A stretch of DNA of 50,277 nt from Phaeoceros laevis (Eukaryota > Anthocerotophyta > Anthocerotopsida > Notothyladales), in NCBI GenBank assembly GCA_049999765.1, contig JBNGIQ010008823.1, positions 62,986 through 113,262 on the forward strand. Reading direction: 5' to 3'. This document shows positions 34,116 through 48,391 of the stretch, one piece after another. A model generated the notes under the pieces. It saw only the letters and a list, made by a program, of their open reading frames with translations. It made no database searches and had not been told where the DNA came from. The translations under genes were made by a program, and so were the position numbers. How positions within the stretch are numbered: position 1 is the first letter of the stretch; every line of letters starts with the position of its first letter.

Positions 34116-36496
34116 CCGAAGCTAGGAGGAAGAGGAGGCGAGGAGAGGAGTACTAGGCAGACAGGCACTCAGAGCAGAGGAGGACTGGAACTCATGAAAG
34201 AGCGGAGGCTGGCACGCAATTTAAACGGAAGCAGCAGAGGCCGGAGCGGAGCGTGCGGGTGGTGGTGAGGGCCCAGCGGGCACACGGGCGTAACAGGCAC
34301 AAACAGGATGCGCACACTTCCGACCCAATGCTGGACAGACGCACCTGGCGGGGGCGTGCGGGCTCGGTGCTCGCACTGCAGGGGAGGAAGGAATTTGAGG
34401 AAAGAGAAGTCCGTCCGTCCCTGATGCCATTTCATGAATCGGCGAGCTGCCTCTATCACTTATCAAGGCATCAAACCCAGCACGCACTCTTTGCTGGTGG
34501 AAGCGACGGATGGGAAGCATGAGCGGCTGGGCCGGGAGTCATCGATTTGGCAGGCACCCGCACGGGCGCCGGGCCCATACCTGTAGATCAGGAGGGGAGA
34601 CTCAAGGGTTGCGGGAAAGCAAGAAAGGAGGAGAGCAACAACGCAAAGGATCGGGTAGATCTGCCATCGCTAGTACCTGCCGCTGCCGCGCAGCTGTAGC
34701 GGCGGGTGGCTCGTTGAAATCAGGAGGATGCCCGGCACCCACCCCCCGTGACTGGCAAACAGTTGTTTTCCGGCAAGCAGCAGGCCCAGGCAGTGCTTCC
34801 TGTGCCTCTTCAAGTAGGCTACTTGATCCCCACATGTGTGTATAGTTTCTTGTAAATTCATCAGCACCCCAACCCGAATTTCGCACAAACCACAAGGGGA
34901 CAACAAATTTGGACATCTGGCCTGCCCTCCTTGCAACGCCAAGATGCCCTTCCTAATTAAACATCGCTGGCTCCCTCCCTCTCCGGCCTGCTAGTCTATG
35001 TATCGTGGCATGACAGCAGGACGTGCCGGCGGCACTGCGCATAGACGGTTCGATGAACAAGAACCGGGGTTTGGCCGACCGCTGGGAGCTTGGCCCCCCT
35101 CTTGCTCTTCACGTCCTTCTATTTCGGGCGCCCTTTGCCCCCGTGCGCACCACAGTAGGGCTCTTCTTATTTTAGCTTCACCGTCATGCCCAGGCATGGC
35201 CCTGCGCGCCGGAAGGAAAATTGGGAACATCTCCTACATTCATTGAATTCAAATCGGTTATTATCAGGTTAGCTACCACAACAAAGACGTGCTTAGACAG
35301 TGCAATAGACACAGACGTAGTTTAGACCGGTCTCGTACTGGAAAAAGAAATAGAACAGGTGGCGTCGTGGCGAAACAAAAAATAAAATAAGAAGCTCATA
35401 TTGCTCATGGGCCATGTTGGCCGCTTGCATGCCAGACAAACAGCACAATCTTCTTGTTCTCAGAAAAGGAGGTCACGACACCGTCGTGAAACGAAAGAGA
35501 ACAACAAAGACATGGCATGATGAAAGAATGAGCGAATGGATGAGATCAGACCAGCCTCAGCGGTTTTTTTCCGCCGGCGCCCACAGTTTTTGGGTGACTC
35601 TTTCTACTGACGCCATCTGGTCGCCCTCTTTGTGAAAAAGGGTGCTACAACAACTTGAGCCTGACATCACATCTGGCTTCACAGCCAGGGAGTCAACCCC
35701 AATAACCACTTGCTGGCCGCAACATACCCAATGACCAGAGCCGCTGCTGGCAGTGGGAACCAGCTAGACTACAACATTGAAAGAAATGGTCTCATTCACA
35801 CCTCTGACCACACCGACGATCCAAACATAGGAGGCCCGACTGACCTCTCGAAAGCGATTCTTGAGCCACCTTCGCCTCTGCAGTCACCGACATTACACCC
35901 GGGTGATGATGGGTTAGTCTAGGCCAGGCCCCCACGAAACCAAATTCAAGAAATCAAGTATGTCCTTCACTCAATCCACTGACATTTACTTAGGAAAAAC
36001 ACATCTTGCTACCTTTCTCAACAAGCGCAAAGCGTCCCTCGGTGAACTCTGGCAAGGTCAAGGCAGAGTTGTCCCGGACCTTGCAGTCCCATGGAGGATC
36101 ACACTGCTCCGCCAGTACTTCATTGGTTACTAGCAGGTTACAGTGTCAGCAAAAACGGCACAGAATTTTCTTCAGCTTGAATGCTACATGCACAATGATA
36201 AAACCATCTGGGCCAGTTCGACGTCGAGGACTGATTGTATGTACATGTCAAATTTCAGTCAGAGCTCAATACACTCTCTCTCGACACCAGTACACCCCTC
36301 CGCAGTGCTTTTGGCTAAAAAATCCTCCAGCTTTAGTCTGTACATGCGGAGTTTTCCCTCTTACCACACTTCAGGGGGTTGGCATGCAGGAGAAGAACAC
36401 CTGACCTTTCTTCTCATTATTCCAAAAAAATCTCCTGATCTAGGAACCACAGCTGATTAGCCCATGCTACGGCAGAAATCCATGAGCACCCACCAC
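34116..36496. other. Intergenic region, no supported gene
   Basis: Mixed GC-rich spacer. Minus-strand ORFs at 34.2-35.2 kb lack recognisable domains. The right end should hold the 3' UTR of the methyltransferase gene. If MIR156 hairpin 3 is transcribed on the minus strand, its promoter should lie in this stretch. Confidence 0.4.
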
Positions 36497-39400
36497 TTAC
36501 TCGCCCCTCGAACCTCTGCGGTCCTTCTCTTTCATAGCAAGGTAAAGGCGCACTTGTTGATCTACAAAGTTCCTGACCTTGTCGTCAAGTCTTTTCCTCA
36601 TGATAGGCTTCGCACATCCCTGATCAAGTTGGCAAAGGGCATCATCAACTTCCATGCAACCCGATGGAGCTACTGACAGACTGAATCAAGGAGAATGCCA
36701 GTCAAAGGTGAACATTGTACTGAACCACCACCTGCCATCTTTCTAAGATCCTAAAGGTCTGCTTTTCAACTTACAGTCTGTGTGCTTATCATGTGACTCT
36801 TCCTTTCCTTCTTGATCACTTCAGGACCAAGCCGACCGTTCAGTTTGTCCATATCCCTAGAGTTTAGCTGCTTAGAACAAAGTAGCACCATGTCAGACAA
36901 ACGCATTGCAACACCGGTGCTGCACCACCCTTTCAAACAGACCACGCATCAGACTCAACCAGAAAATCCAGACAGCACATTACAGACCTTCTTATACGCT
37001 GGAAGGAAGTGCCTTACTAAACTTTGAACCTGCAATAGTTGCCAATCATCCACGTCAGAAACTCAAGTGTTTGTCCAAGCCTTCATTCAGTTTTATCTGA
37101 TCAAACAAGTTAGAATAGGCATTTCAAAGTCGCGGCCCACAATTGCAAAGAACTGGGGATCGTCACTTACATGCTCCTGAAAGCCTGGAGATTCCGGGGA
37201 CTCCCATCCATCCACACCAGGACGGAAGCTGTGTCTTCTACCAGGCACATCTCCAGCAGAAGGCCTCCCAGCAGAATCATGACTGTGCCGTGCCCCTGGA
37301 TTGGCCCATTGTGATGTATGCCCTGAATGAGAACCAGCCATGTGCATTTGTCCCTCAGGGTCAAGTGGTGGCTCCTGTGGTCGTATTTCCAATTGTGCAT
37401 TGTTCCTGCAACTGTCATCCGGCTGATTTCTGGCTATGGTGCCAGGCTGTTTGGCATCTCCAGGAGGGTACGAGCTTGCTTTGGAGTTGCCATCAAGGTG
37501 CCCATTGTGCCTGGAGTTTCCTTCTGCATGATGCAAATCGTGACTCCAAGTTACAGTGCTTGGTTTGTGGCCATCCCTACTCATATCAGCATGTTTCGGT
37601 TCTTCCTTAGCTTCACCACAGTGTTCTTTGGCCTCAATTGCTGTAAGCCCATTCGCCTTCGGCCTTGCGTCCAGATCGACATTGTATCCGAATGGCTTCT
37701 TCGTATCCTTCTTATCCATGGGATTTGCACTTGTTGCACTTTCATCTTGTGGACAGTGCTTGTGCATGTTAGGACCTTCAGCCAAATCTTCACCACACTC
37801 TTTGAAACTAGAGCTACAAAAAACTTGCACCTCTGGATCACTGGCAGACAGTGGAAAGCAAGGTTGCACATCCTTGCACCTTGTGTCACAAGAAGGCAGC
37901 AAATTTTCTATCGCAGCTCCAGGTCCACTTCTCGGACAAGCCAGTGCATTGTCACTCTGTTCCCGGGATGAGTGATTCATCTGGCCCAGAACAAGAGGTT
38001 TCTGTTCACCCGTATTGTAGGCCGCTGTGTCAGAAATTTTATCTTGAACATCTTCTTTTGGCAGCACCTTAGTAGATTGCTGATCCAACCGAGTCTTGAG
38101 AAGTCCAGGGCTATGTTGTATGGGGCCTCCATCTCTGTGACCCGATACAAGCTCTAAGGGTTGCTCTTCCACTTGAGAAGGAGCTTCATAAATACCAGGT
38201 GGGTCAAAGACCACCTCCATACAATCTCCTCCGTCAGCCTCTGTACTTCCATCACTCTGCTTTACAAGCTGCGCAGTGTCTTGTGGGACCTCCTTATCAT
38301 TGGAAGTTCTGTGGTCCTGGTTTTGCACAGGATTGCTCATATTTTGCTGATACACAGGCCGACCACTTTCCTTCTGAGCTACATGTTCCAAACGGTCCTG
38401 GGAGCTTGCAGGATCCAACACTCCATTACCTGGCCTACCTTCTCTAGCAGGAATTACACTCTGCTTTGTCTCAAGGTTCGTTTTACCCCATGCAACCACA
38501 TTGCCTTCCTGGATGCATTTATCACCCAAGCTTGCAAAATCCATCTCCTTTGATGGCCTTCTATGATATGCTTGACCATGTCCTTCTGAGTGCTGATAAG
38601 CAGACAAATTGCCCCTACCAGACAGAGACTCCTTGGACCTTGACCAGTCGTATCTCCAGCTCCGTTCACCTCGAGCAAGTTCATGAAGGGTGCCCTCTGA
38701 GTGTTCCCATCTGCTATGCCCCTGCCCACGGTCCTTTCGACTTTCAGTTCTTCCAGATCCAGGCTTGTCTCTGTCGGACTGCCCAGAAAATTGTGGTCCA
38801 CGCTGTTCATCAACTAGGTGTCTGGATTTGCCCCCCCAGAGCTCCTTCCGGATTCTATCTTTGTTAGGACTCCCAAGTCCTGACCTGGAAGACACCTTCG
38901 AGGTGTCATCAACTTGGCTTAGCTCCTTGGTTGTTTGCTGTTGACCTGGAACTGAGTCCCTTGAACTACCTTTACGTGTAACTGCTGGACCATCACCAGT
39001 GAGCTTCTGGTCCCGTGGTGACAGGCCGGGTACTGGTGGCTCTGGTTCAATCTCAGCATCTACTTGCTTCTCGCCATCGGACTGTTCTTTTGGATGTGTC
39101 CAAGGCTCTCTTGGCTCTGAATGTCGCTTGGACCATGGGGACGCGCCTTTGCCTGAAACATCAACCTGAAAACCAGGAGGACCTGAGTATATAGGGGCTC
39201 CAACCCGCACATTCCATGGACCATGCTGAGCTCCCGGCACACCTGGCATGTGAGGTCCTACAGCTCCAGAAGGAAAAGAGCTCATGCCCATAGCATGGGT
39301 AGGAGGCGCCTGAGGCACATGTCCCTGGGAGGATCCATGGGGCCCTGTCACCTGTCCTGCTATGGGACCACATATTAAACTCGGCTGAGGAGCCACTGAG

Positions 39401-42400
39401 GGACCAAACTGACAAGGAGGAGCTGCTATGGCGCTAGGTGTGAACCCAGGTGGAAGTGGTGGCCCTCCAGCAGGTGCTGCTGATGTATGCGGGGCAGATG
39501 CCATATGATCCCGAAACAACGGGTGCTTTGGTGGTGGTTGTTGGTGCCAGTACCTTTGATATCCCTGTGCAGGTTGCTTTGCCCACTCTGAGGGGCACTG
39601 GATGGGGCCTCCAGGTACAGTACAGGATATCTGCCCAGTAGAGACTACTTCTCCACCCTGAACAGGGCATGCAGGCGCTGTACATTCATCCCATCGACTT
39701 TTCCGCTTGCGTTTTCGAGGCAGCCCCCCGTCTTCATTCACCTTGGCACCATCCTGCTCCTTAGAAGTTCCCTCACTAAAGTTTAATTGCTTTCCTATTT
39801 CAGGCACTTTCTCAGGTTGAACAATACCAGTGGAAGCACCACTCCCAGGAGCACCACTTCTGGCACTGGAAGGTGACCAGTCCTGACTTGTAAGCTTTTG
39901 AGCAGATAGTGGAACAGCAGGCCTTGAAACCTGGTCCAATGCTGTTGTGGAATTATGTGGGTCTTGATTTGGTGGGAAGTGCTGATGAAAACCAGGAGCC
40001 GAGGGCCTTCCTCTCGCATTTGACTGATCAAGAGGCTGCAAATGCTTTGGTGGCGATGACCACCCATTCTCCTTTGCAGAGAGATCTAACACTTTTGAAG
40101 CTGGTGGCAGATAAACTCGTCGAAAATTACGAGCCATGTTTTGTACCTACGCATATCATGGCACAGAGACTTGTCAATTTAGGGGTGCAAACTTTGAATG
40201 CAGGTATGATCTTTAGAACATGGTAGAACAGCCAAACTTTAGGAAAAGTCAGAGTCAAATAAGGCACTCCTGGTAGAATCAGGTCTCACAAAAAGACCCA
40301 CAGGCACCCTGGCCAGCAGAGTCAGGTCTTCCAGGTGCTTACCTCCTTATCACTGTGGCGAGTAAGCTCAAAGAGCGACTCCGTAAAACTGCAAACCACA
40401 TTAAGTTACGGCATGATGTGAGAGTCGCAGTTACCATAAACACAAGGTATCAAAGTTTTGTGCCTGTTCATTCTGCGTTTGCGCATAGTGAGACGTCCAT
40501 AAACATGCAACAAATTTCAGACTAACACCAAGTACTGACCTTTCTATCCCATTGCCAGGACGAGATGCATACATCTGTTCTGGTGTCAAAACCTTTTGAG
40601 AAGCAAGCCAGTCCAAAACCTGAGCATTTTCAGGGGCAACAACAGGTGTAGGTCAAACTGAAGTTGCAAACTTAAAAACCAAACATAAGAAGGAGAATTT
40701 TCCACTAACAAGGCCCCTGGCGCTCTTAGAATACCTTAAGCTGCCAGCAGCACCAAATAACAGGATGGATAATAAGATGATTACCTTCATGAGCTTACGA
40801 AGAATAGGCAGTTTTTCATAGTCTTTGCGGAAATGCTTGATGAGATTGTGAAGCATCATAAGACCTGCCAGCCATTACATTAGCAGTGCGAACAACCAAG
40901 GCACAATTTTGGGCATGAACCAACGAAGTCAGTCAGGCCATCCATACCATTCTTGCACATTATGTCGCGTAACACCACTGGCGACCTTGTCTTCTGTAAT
41001 GCGTCCAGAAGCAAGGAAAGGTCCTTCAAGCCCCGGGACCTGCCAGTATGCTTAAAGTTAGCCTGTAGCTTTCCAGACATCCTTCAACATTTGACTATTA
41101 CAGCCACACCAGCAGAGCATAAGACCAAGTACTGGTCTTTGAAAGCTCACCTCTGAGATGATAAACCAGCCTGCGAATCGACTGACACAGGAACAAGGAC
41201 AAGAAGCCTCAAATAATGCTTTGCCGAATCCTGCAAAAAAGGGGCCAAAGAGTGAGCGTGCAGCACATTTGACCTGCTTGAACGAGACTCCACCAAATGA
41301 CAAGTTAAACCATCCAAAGTCATGCCCTAACAGAAAAAAGTTACAACAGACATGCCAATAGTTGCATAGCTGACACAACCATCCATATATATAAGGTAGT
41401 AGAATATCCAGTAAAGTTCTAGTAAGACTACAGGAACACCTAGCACATACCTTTTTCTTCCGAAGACCTCCATGCTCATCTAGCATTTCATTTAGCTTTT
41501 CTTCCACTGCACAACAAATGAATGGCATGAGCAAGTGCCCCAACTGTAGAAAGACAATTTGCCACCATGATGTGATTAAAAATTAAGTTACCATCGCTTC
41601 GCTGTTGACGATGAGTTGTGTCGATCGTTAAGCATTTGACATTCAACGAGCCACTCCTTGGCAGTTGCAATTTACTCGTCTTTACCCGCTTTACAGCAGC
41701 TGCATGCCTTGGCTTAGCGCCCTCTTTGTCAGCTTCTGACTCACGAGATAATTTTCTCTTGACCCCAGTAACCTTTGGAGCTCCTTTGACCTTTGGTTCT
41801 GAAGGTACCCGAGCCTTTCTTGAAGAATGAACCTTACTACCATCTGCTCTACCGGGTGCAGAGGCTGCTTCTAGGCTCCCGTCAAGCATAATAGGTTCAG
41901 GGTCTTCTTCCTCATCTGAGTCGCTCTCAACAACTGCTCTGGGAGTGAGTGGATCACCACCAATAAAACCACGACAGCCTTGAGACCCACATTCACACTT
42001 CTTTGCAGCTGCTCCACCCACTCGGACATAGTTATAATCGAAAGTTATCTCCTCGCCCTACTTAGACATCAGACCCACACAATCAAGCTGTCAAGAGTGA
42101 AGGCAATAAATATGATAATAAGCCCCACTCGGATCATAAAATAGACAGTACCTCAGTCAAATCTTTGGTAGCAAAGAGCCCGATGCATACTTCTCCATCG
42201 ACCACCCACTGACAAACGCAAAACAGTGCCAGGCTTCAGAACTGTAGTCTGAAAAATGAAAGATTCATTAGTTATCCAGAAAGCACTTCAACACTTGAAG
42301 TGCTACCTTCTCAGTTTGGCAGTTGGGTTCACAGCTGTGATTTATGAACCGCCCAAGATTCCCTTTGACACAAGCATCAATTACCTGCAGGGCACCCACC

Positions 42401-45400
42401 ACCGACCATAGGAATAAGATTTCTTCCTATTGCAGAAGAGCAGTTCGAAATTGACATACCACAAAGTCCTACAATTCCAAGTGAATGCCAGAGACCTCAT
42501 TTCCATCCATTGTCATGAAGTAGAAATGTTTTTGTCCATTGCGAGCATACTCCTTCTGGCGAACCTCAAATGCATCAATATCCAGTACCTGCACAACCCC
42601 CGCCACTGTTCAGCATGAAGCTAACACAAAGAGGTGAAAACTAACCTGCAAGACTCAGCACCTACCTCACCAACATACTCGATGATGAAATTTCCCTTCG
42701 GAATATTGGCCAAGGCTCGTAACCCAAAGCCTTTCTTTCCACATCGAAATGACTCCACCTTGGCATATGCTCTGTTTCGAAACTGGTACAACCCAAAAAC
42801 AAAATAATGGACATGACATATGATGAGAAGAAAAAAAGGCTTGCACATGCATTCCCACCGCCAGGGAAAGTACCTGCTGGTTGGAGCAGTTGTCTCCACA
42901 TGGACAATGGCCTTGTTGACACTCATATTGCAAGATCCGATTGAGGCAATTTTCATCACACCCTGGACCACCATCCGCAGGCTGCGTACAATTACACACC
43001 ATCATCTGCAGAAAGACACAGGTCAGAAACTGACAACATATTGCAGATAACACATGGGAGGCATTCTTCCAAAAGTGCAGATTGCCTATGCAAATGATTG
43101 GAATGGCAAAACAGACAAATGTTCCACACAGATGTTTTCCCAGAAAATCAAGCCATCGTTGTTCGATAGACCTACACAAACCTACGAACTCTTCTTTGTT
43201 AGAGAGCTTATAGTATGAAAGACTTCCACATATACCTCATCTAAGGTCGTGTGTTTCCTTTGCCGATGGAGATAAATGTTGTGTGGAATGAGAGTCCAAA
43301 CAGCTGGTCGAACTTCTGAAAGCATGTGCGTGTTCATGAGGACAAACAATTGAGAAACACTGATCAGACGACAAAAAGCACAGATTGCCGACCAGGACTT
43401 TTATCCAAGGTCCTCGTCAAAATGACATTGTTTGAATAGACAACAAGACCTTGTTGAAAGCCTGAGTCAACATCCCCATCTCTATCATTCTCGTCTTCAG
43501 CCCCAGACAATTCCGATATCTGCAGTTCAGCATTGATATCTGCATTCGACTTTTCTTGAGGAATTGAGCAGTCCGCATAATCCTTGTTTGGGTTCTCCTT
43601 GCAGATCCTAAAAACCATACAGGCATAAGCTACTACAGTGCATGTTTGCTCAAGTAATACTTCCATAGAATACATTGCACAATAACTCGGCAATAGCAGG
43701 TCCGGGGAATCAGTATTTAGTACCAGGTAGCATTTGTCGCCTCAATCTGGTCAGCAAGCTCTGCTGGAATGCAACGCCACTTACTGCAAGCATCACACAA
43801 GACCCATCCCACTCTTGGAAGCTCATTCTTTGCCTGCTCTTGTCCAGCAGGAGCTGTTGAGCTGTTTTTTGTGCTTCGCTCATAATCTGCACTCTGAGTT
43901 GACGCATCTTGCCCCACTACACCCCCAGCATCCGTGTGTGTGTATGCTGACAAGCCTTTCGTATCACTGGGACATGCTCTCTTCCTTGCCAGCCTTGATT
44001 CTTTCTGACCAACATTAGCAGGACCCCGACCATGACTCTCAACTGTGGTCTCGAACACTTCAATGCCTAGTCCGATTGCATGTTCCTCACCATCATTGGT
44101 GCCCATTTCAACCTTCATAGATGCAGTTAGTGAATCCCCAGACACTGAGTTTCCGTGAAGTTGCACATGGTTTTCCATATCCGCAGCCTGTTGAACATCA
44201 GCAGGTGGCACAATCGATGAGCCATGGACCATGTGTTCATGATTCTCAGAACCGCCCGGAGACATTTGCAAATCTTCTGCTGACTTAAGCAAGCTTATAG
44301 ATTTCTGTTTCTGGCCAGACGATCTTCTGGTAGGCTTTTTGGAGTTGACAGTTTTAGTCTTGCCAACTTCCTTCCTACCCTTTTTCCTTCTTTTCCCTGA
44401 TCCCTCCTTATTCAGAAGCATCTCCCGTTTAGGAGAATGCTGACCTTTGTCACTTGTACCTTCACAGTCCTGATTCATTGACTTGTTTTCACTACACACC
44501 TGTAAGTCTGTACCTGCCACCTGAACTGAACCAGATCTCTTCCTCTTGCCTTTCAACTGCTTCTTCGGATTTCCTGCACCTGTTTTTGCCACATCAGTCA
44601 GGACTACATCTTGCTTTTTCTGCTTGCTTGAAGACTTCACATTTGGTTGCACTGCTACACAAGCCTTCGCCCCCGATGTCCCATTTGGAATCTCTGACTT
44701 GCATCTCCTCGGCCTTAGGGCCCTACCTTCTTTACCAACAAAAGACGACATTTCTGCATTGTCAAGGATGGAGCCTGCCGGGCCATCACTTCCAATTCCA
44801 TCTGCCAGAGCAGATTTCTCCACCATGACATCAGCTGTACTGGTCAGAGCTGCACTGATTTTCTCCCGAGACAGCTGCAGATTTGACTCGCATGTGAGAT
44901 CAGTTGAGCCTGATCTCCATAGAAGTTCTTGTGTCTGGGAATCAGAACCTATCCCCTCAACCAAAGACAAATGTCTAGATACTTGGCCATTGCGCAAAGG
45001 CTTTACCTCTAGTGATCCAACTTTTGTGCTTGTTAGCCTGCTGCTGGCGGACCCAAGATAACTATCCTGAAAACCTTCCTTGGCGGATTCTGTTCCACTA
45101 TCTTTCAGCTGACTCCTACGGTTCAATAACTTTGGGAGCATTGTGTCCATCTCGTCACCTGCACACATCACCGTCTCTGACAAGCTTAGCTGAACAGTGT
45201 GACAGTCTACATTGCCATTCATGCCATGGTGACCTGGAACCAGCACCAAGAGAGGGTTTTTTGGAATGGCCATGAGCTCGTCCCAAACGCTGGAGCCAAA
45301 ACTACCCTCACCTTGTGGTTTCAGGCTATTCTCCACAGTGAAGCATGAGTCCCTTCCAGCAAGAACCTCTTCAGAAGGCACTTGCCTATGGAACTCAGCT

Positions 45401-47151
45401 GCGGCGGAAAATACCTCTCGCCTGCAAGACCCACCCTTGTCAGCCACTTGTCGGCGGCCTACTTGCACCTCCTGATTTTCATGATTGGCTTCTAAACTGT
45501 ATCCACGTTGACCAGGTTGCCTCCGAGGTGTATTCCTTGCCCCTTGCACGGCTTCATTCTCGAGACTCTGCTCATGGGAACTTGCATCTGTGGCCACAGA
45601 AGGAACTGATTCACCACATTCCTGCACATGGCCATCAATTCCGTATCCCCTGATCTTGCTCCTTTGCCGAGGGGTTCTTCGCTTTACAGCACTACCAGAT
45701 TCAATCCGCACAACGTCTTGCTCAGTGCCATCATCACAAGCAGCAGACTGGTCTAATTGAGCGGAATCCGTTCCAGGAAACTTGAGGTAGGTTACTTTGC
45801 GAACAGCTTTGGGGCCGCTAGTCCTTTTAGAAGATTTGCCCTCCTTACGAGTGCTGCGTTCTGAGGGCTTCTTTTTTGCCAAAGTCGCAGACGCAGGGCA
45901 GTCATACTGCAAAGGGCTGCCATCTTCGGCTCCTTGAGAAGCTGTAACCTGCTGCACATCTCCATGGCCCTTATTGTCCACAGAATGGCTCCATCCTAGA
46001 CGACCACCTCTTGTGGCACTTCTCTTACCAGTTGTCTTGCCCGACACTTCCTTGGTTGCAGAGTTCGTTGCCGCGCCATTCTCGACTTTCTGAGAAACTG
46101 GAAAGCTGTTCGCAAGAATGACCACTGATTCACCATTTGCATTTCTCACAGGAACATATCTTCCGGAAGCCCTGCTCCGGGTGAGTCGCTCGGGACCAAC
46201 AACGTCGCCTACGTCAAACCCCTCGAACGTTGACAGTCCTTCCCCATTCTTGTAGTCAGAAGCGCTAACACCTTCAACTTGCCTTCGTGCCTTTCGTGAT
46301 CCTTTCTTGCCTTTGCGTCTCTCCACTCTACCTTTCGCCACAGCATCCAGTCCTTCCTCTGAAAACTGATTCTTATCAAGCCCCAAACTATTTGCTCTAT
46401 CAGCTTCCTCACCGGAGCAGCAGGAAACATTCTCTTGGTACGCTCCCCTAAGCGTCTCAATTCGATCCAAACCCCTAGCCAGAGTGCCTTCTTCGCTGCC
46501 ATCATCGCACAGACTACCGACAGGTGCGAAATTGTGGAACGATGCTCCTCGAATTGCAGAGCAGTCCGTCGACAAACCAAGAAACCTGCCATGGTTGGAT
46601 TCACTGTCCCCTTCTTCGTTTGCGACAAAATCCGGACCACAACCCCCTTCCTCGGGGGAGCTACGCAATTCTCGAAAGAATTTCCCAGCAGGAGAGGCGT
46701 TTTTAGCGCTCCTATCGACGAACACAGGATCTGCATCCGGATCGAATGCGTCCAGTAACGATCCACCTTCTCCACCGAGAGAGACGAAACCAGAAATTAC
46801 ACCGTGACTCGTGCGGATTCCCCGTGCGGCTGCTTGCAGACCACCTCCTGAGGGAGGAGATCCATCATATCCGTCATAGTCGGAAACGGGTTCCATGTAT
46901 CCTTCACGATCAGAAGCTGTGTTAGAGTCCCCGCCAGCATCTCCATAAACAACGTCCTCCCCGCTGGATCCTTCACCACGGTCCCTAAAACCCTGAAAAT
47001 TCTCTTGATCCTCACCACAGCTCTCCTCCCCCGACTCTTCCACCTTGAACAGCGTATCCACACTGCTGGAGGTCTCGTCATCCTTGGAATTTCCCTCGAA
47101 AACCATGTCTTCCTCGGCATTGTCCAGGCTGTCATCCATGGGGTCTTTCAT
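36497..47151 (-). CDS. ASHH2: ASHH2/SDG8-like H3K36 methyltransferase (CW-SET)
   Basis: Histone lysine methyltransferase depositing H3K36 methylation on transcribed chromatin. Minus-strand exons: 43724-47151, 43450-43607, 43236-43315, 42874-43005, 42666-42782, 42496-42588, 42307-42384, 42152-42208, 41592-42057, 41451-41506, 41151-41230, 40948-41039, 40785-40864, 40540-40619, 40343-40388, 37171-40146; all phases close (2,673 codons). Then 36775-36867 and probably a last exon ending at 36497, whose phase I could not join. Order: long charged N-terminus; CW zinc finger (~1114-1161, [11 protein letters not shown]); AWS ([18 protein letters not shown]); SET (~1267-1395, [18 protein letters not shown]); post-[13 protein letters not shown]; then a helical region and Ser/Pro-rich tail. 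CW before SET marks the ASHH2 class. It is much longer than Arabidopsis ASHH2 (about 1,760). Confidence 0.88.
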
Positions 47152-48391
47152 GCCAGCCCTTTGCTCCTCACAGCAGCAGGGAATTCAGAAACGCCATCCA
47201 ACGGACAAACACACCGTCCATGCAACAACGACCGGCTTCAGACATCTGCAGCATGCTCACTCTCCCGCCCTGATAACAAAAGATGGCAAATCCTGGTCGC
47301 ACGTGCATCCAGCCTCACAAAATTCTTCTCAGTCCATCTCTGCACTGCGTAGAGCTCACCAAAATGCGATGCCACAAACGGAGCCAAACTGCCTCTCCCG
47401 CATCGCTTACCGGCCAAGCTCAAACTCGCTCTACAGCACATCAAGTATTGCTAAGCATGCAGGCAGTAGCAAAAAGTACGCTGCCAAAGACGCCAGGGAT
47501 GCCGGGCTCCTCAGAGGCTGCCGGCGCGAGGCTGCTGCTCCGCCCGCCGCAATGCACTGGCATGAGAGCCGCTGACGGCCACCACAATTTGTGGCTGGCC
47601 TCCGACAAGAATGATGCGAACACGCGAGGGAAGGTGAGCGAAGAGAGCCAGTCGAGCCAGCTATGGTGCCATTAGGGCATGGGGTATGGGCATGCTTATG
47701 TGAAAGTATTTTTAAATTTAGCCCGTTTTGCCTGCAGCCAAAAGTTACAAAACAAAAACCAAAAGGATCACTCGCCCTTGCAATCTTCGACCAGGCCTCG
47801 GAGGCTCCTCAGACTCTGAGGAGCCTCCGACACGTTGAAGGGACGATGGACAGGGACACTTACTACCTAATTTCTATCACGGTGAGAGGTGCACTGCCGT
47901 TTCTCATACGCGCACAGGAAATAAGGAAAAGGTGCTCTCCAGCAGCGGTGGAAGCACCATCCTGTGTGAAGTTATGTCCCAGCCACGTGCCCATAGAGCT
48001 AGGATCATATTGGTGCGGCAGCCGGTGTGCCTAAAGACTGGTTTATCGGATAAGTAATTGTACGTAAGTTACGTCTTTTATTTCTGGTGTTTACAGAGTA
48101 CGTAAGGAATTTCAATGAAACGTCTTCCAAACCAGATTTTATAATACTTTCATAGCGCTAGATGGAGTTTCCTCGAAACCTGGCCCAATCACCATCGGGA
48201 AAAACCTAATCAGGTTTAGGCGCAATACCGTGCATGGATGAGAGTATTATTTTTTAATCCTTTGGGAGGTTTTTTGCTCTGTATCTAACAAACCGTGAGT
48301 ACAAAGGCCTACACACTTCCCCTCAAACCGGCTATCAAGCACTTACTAAAGTTTCTTCTTCTTCTTCAACATAGTATGGGGTTTTGCACAC
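47152..48391. other. Upstream region of the methyltransferase gene
   Basis: It should contain the 5' UTR and promoter of the minus-strand methyltransferase. Overlapping plus-strand ORFs (up to 176 codons) have no domain. A palindromic GAGGCTCCTCAGACTCTGAG stretch occurs near 47809. Confidence 0.4.

Noticed and set aside
37171-47151. Many plus-strand ORFs opposite the methyltransferase exons
   Set aside because: They are frame shadows of the long minus-strand exons and have no domains.
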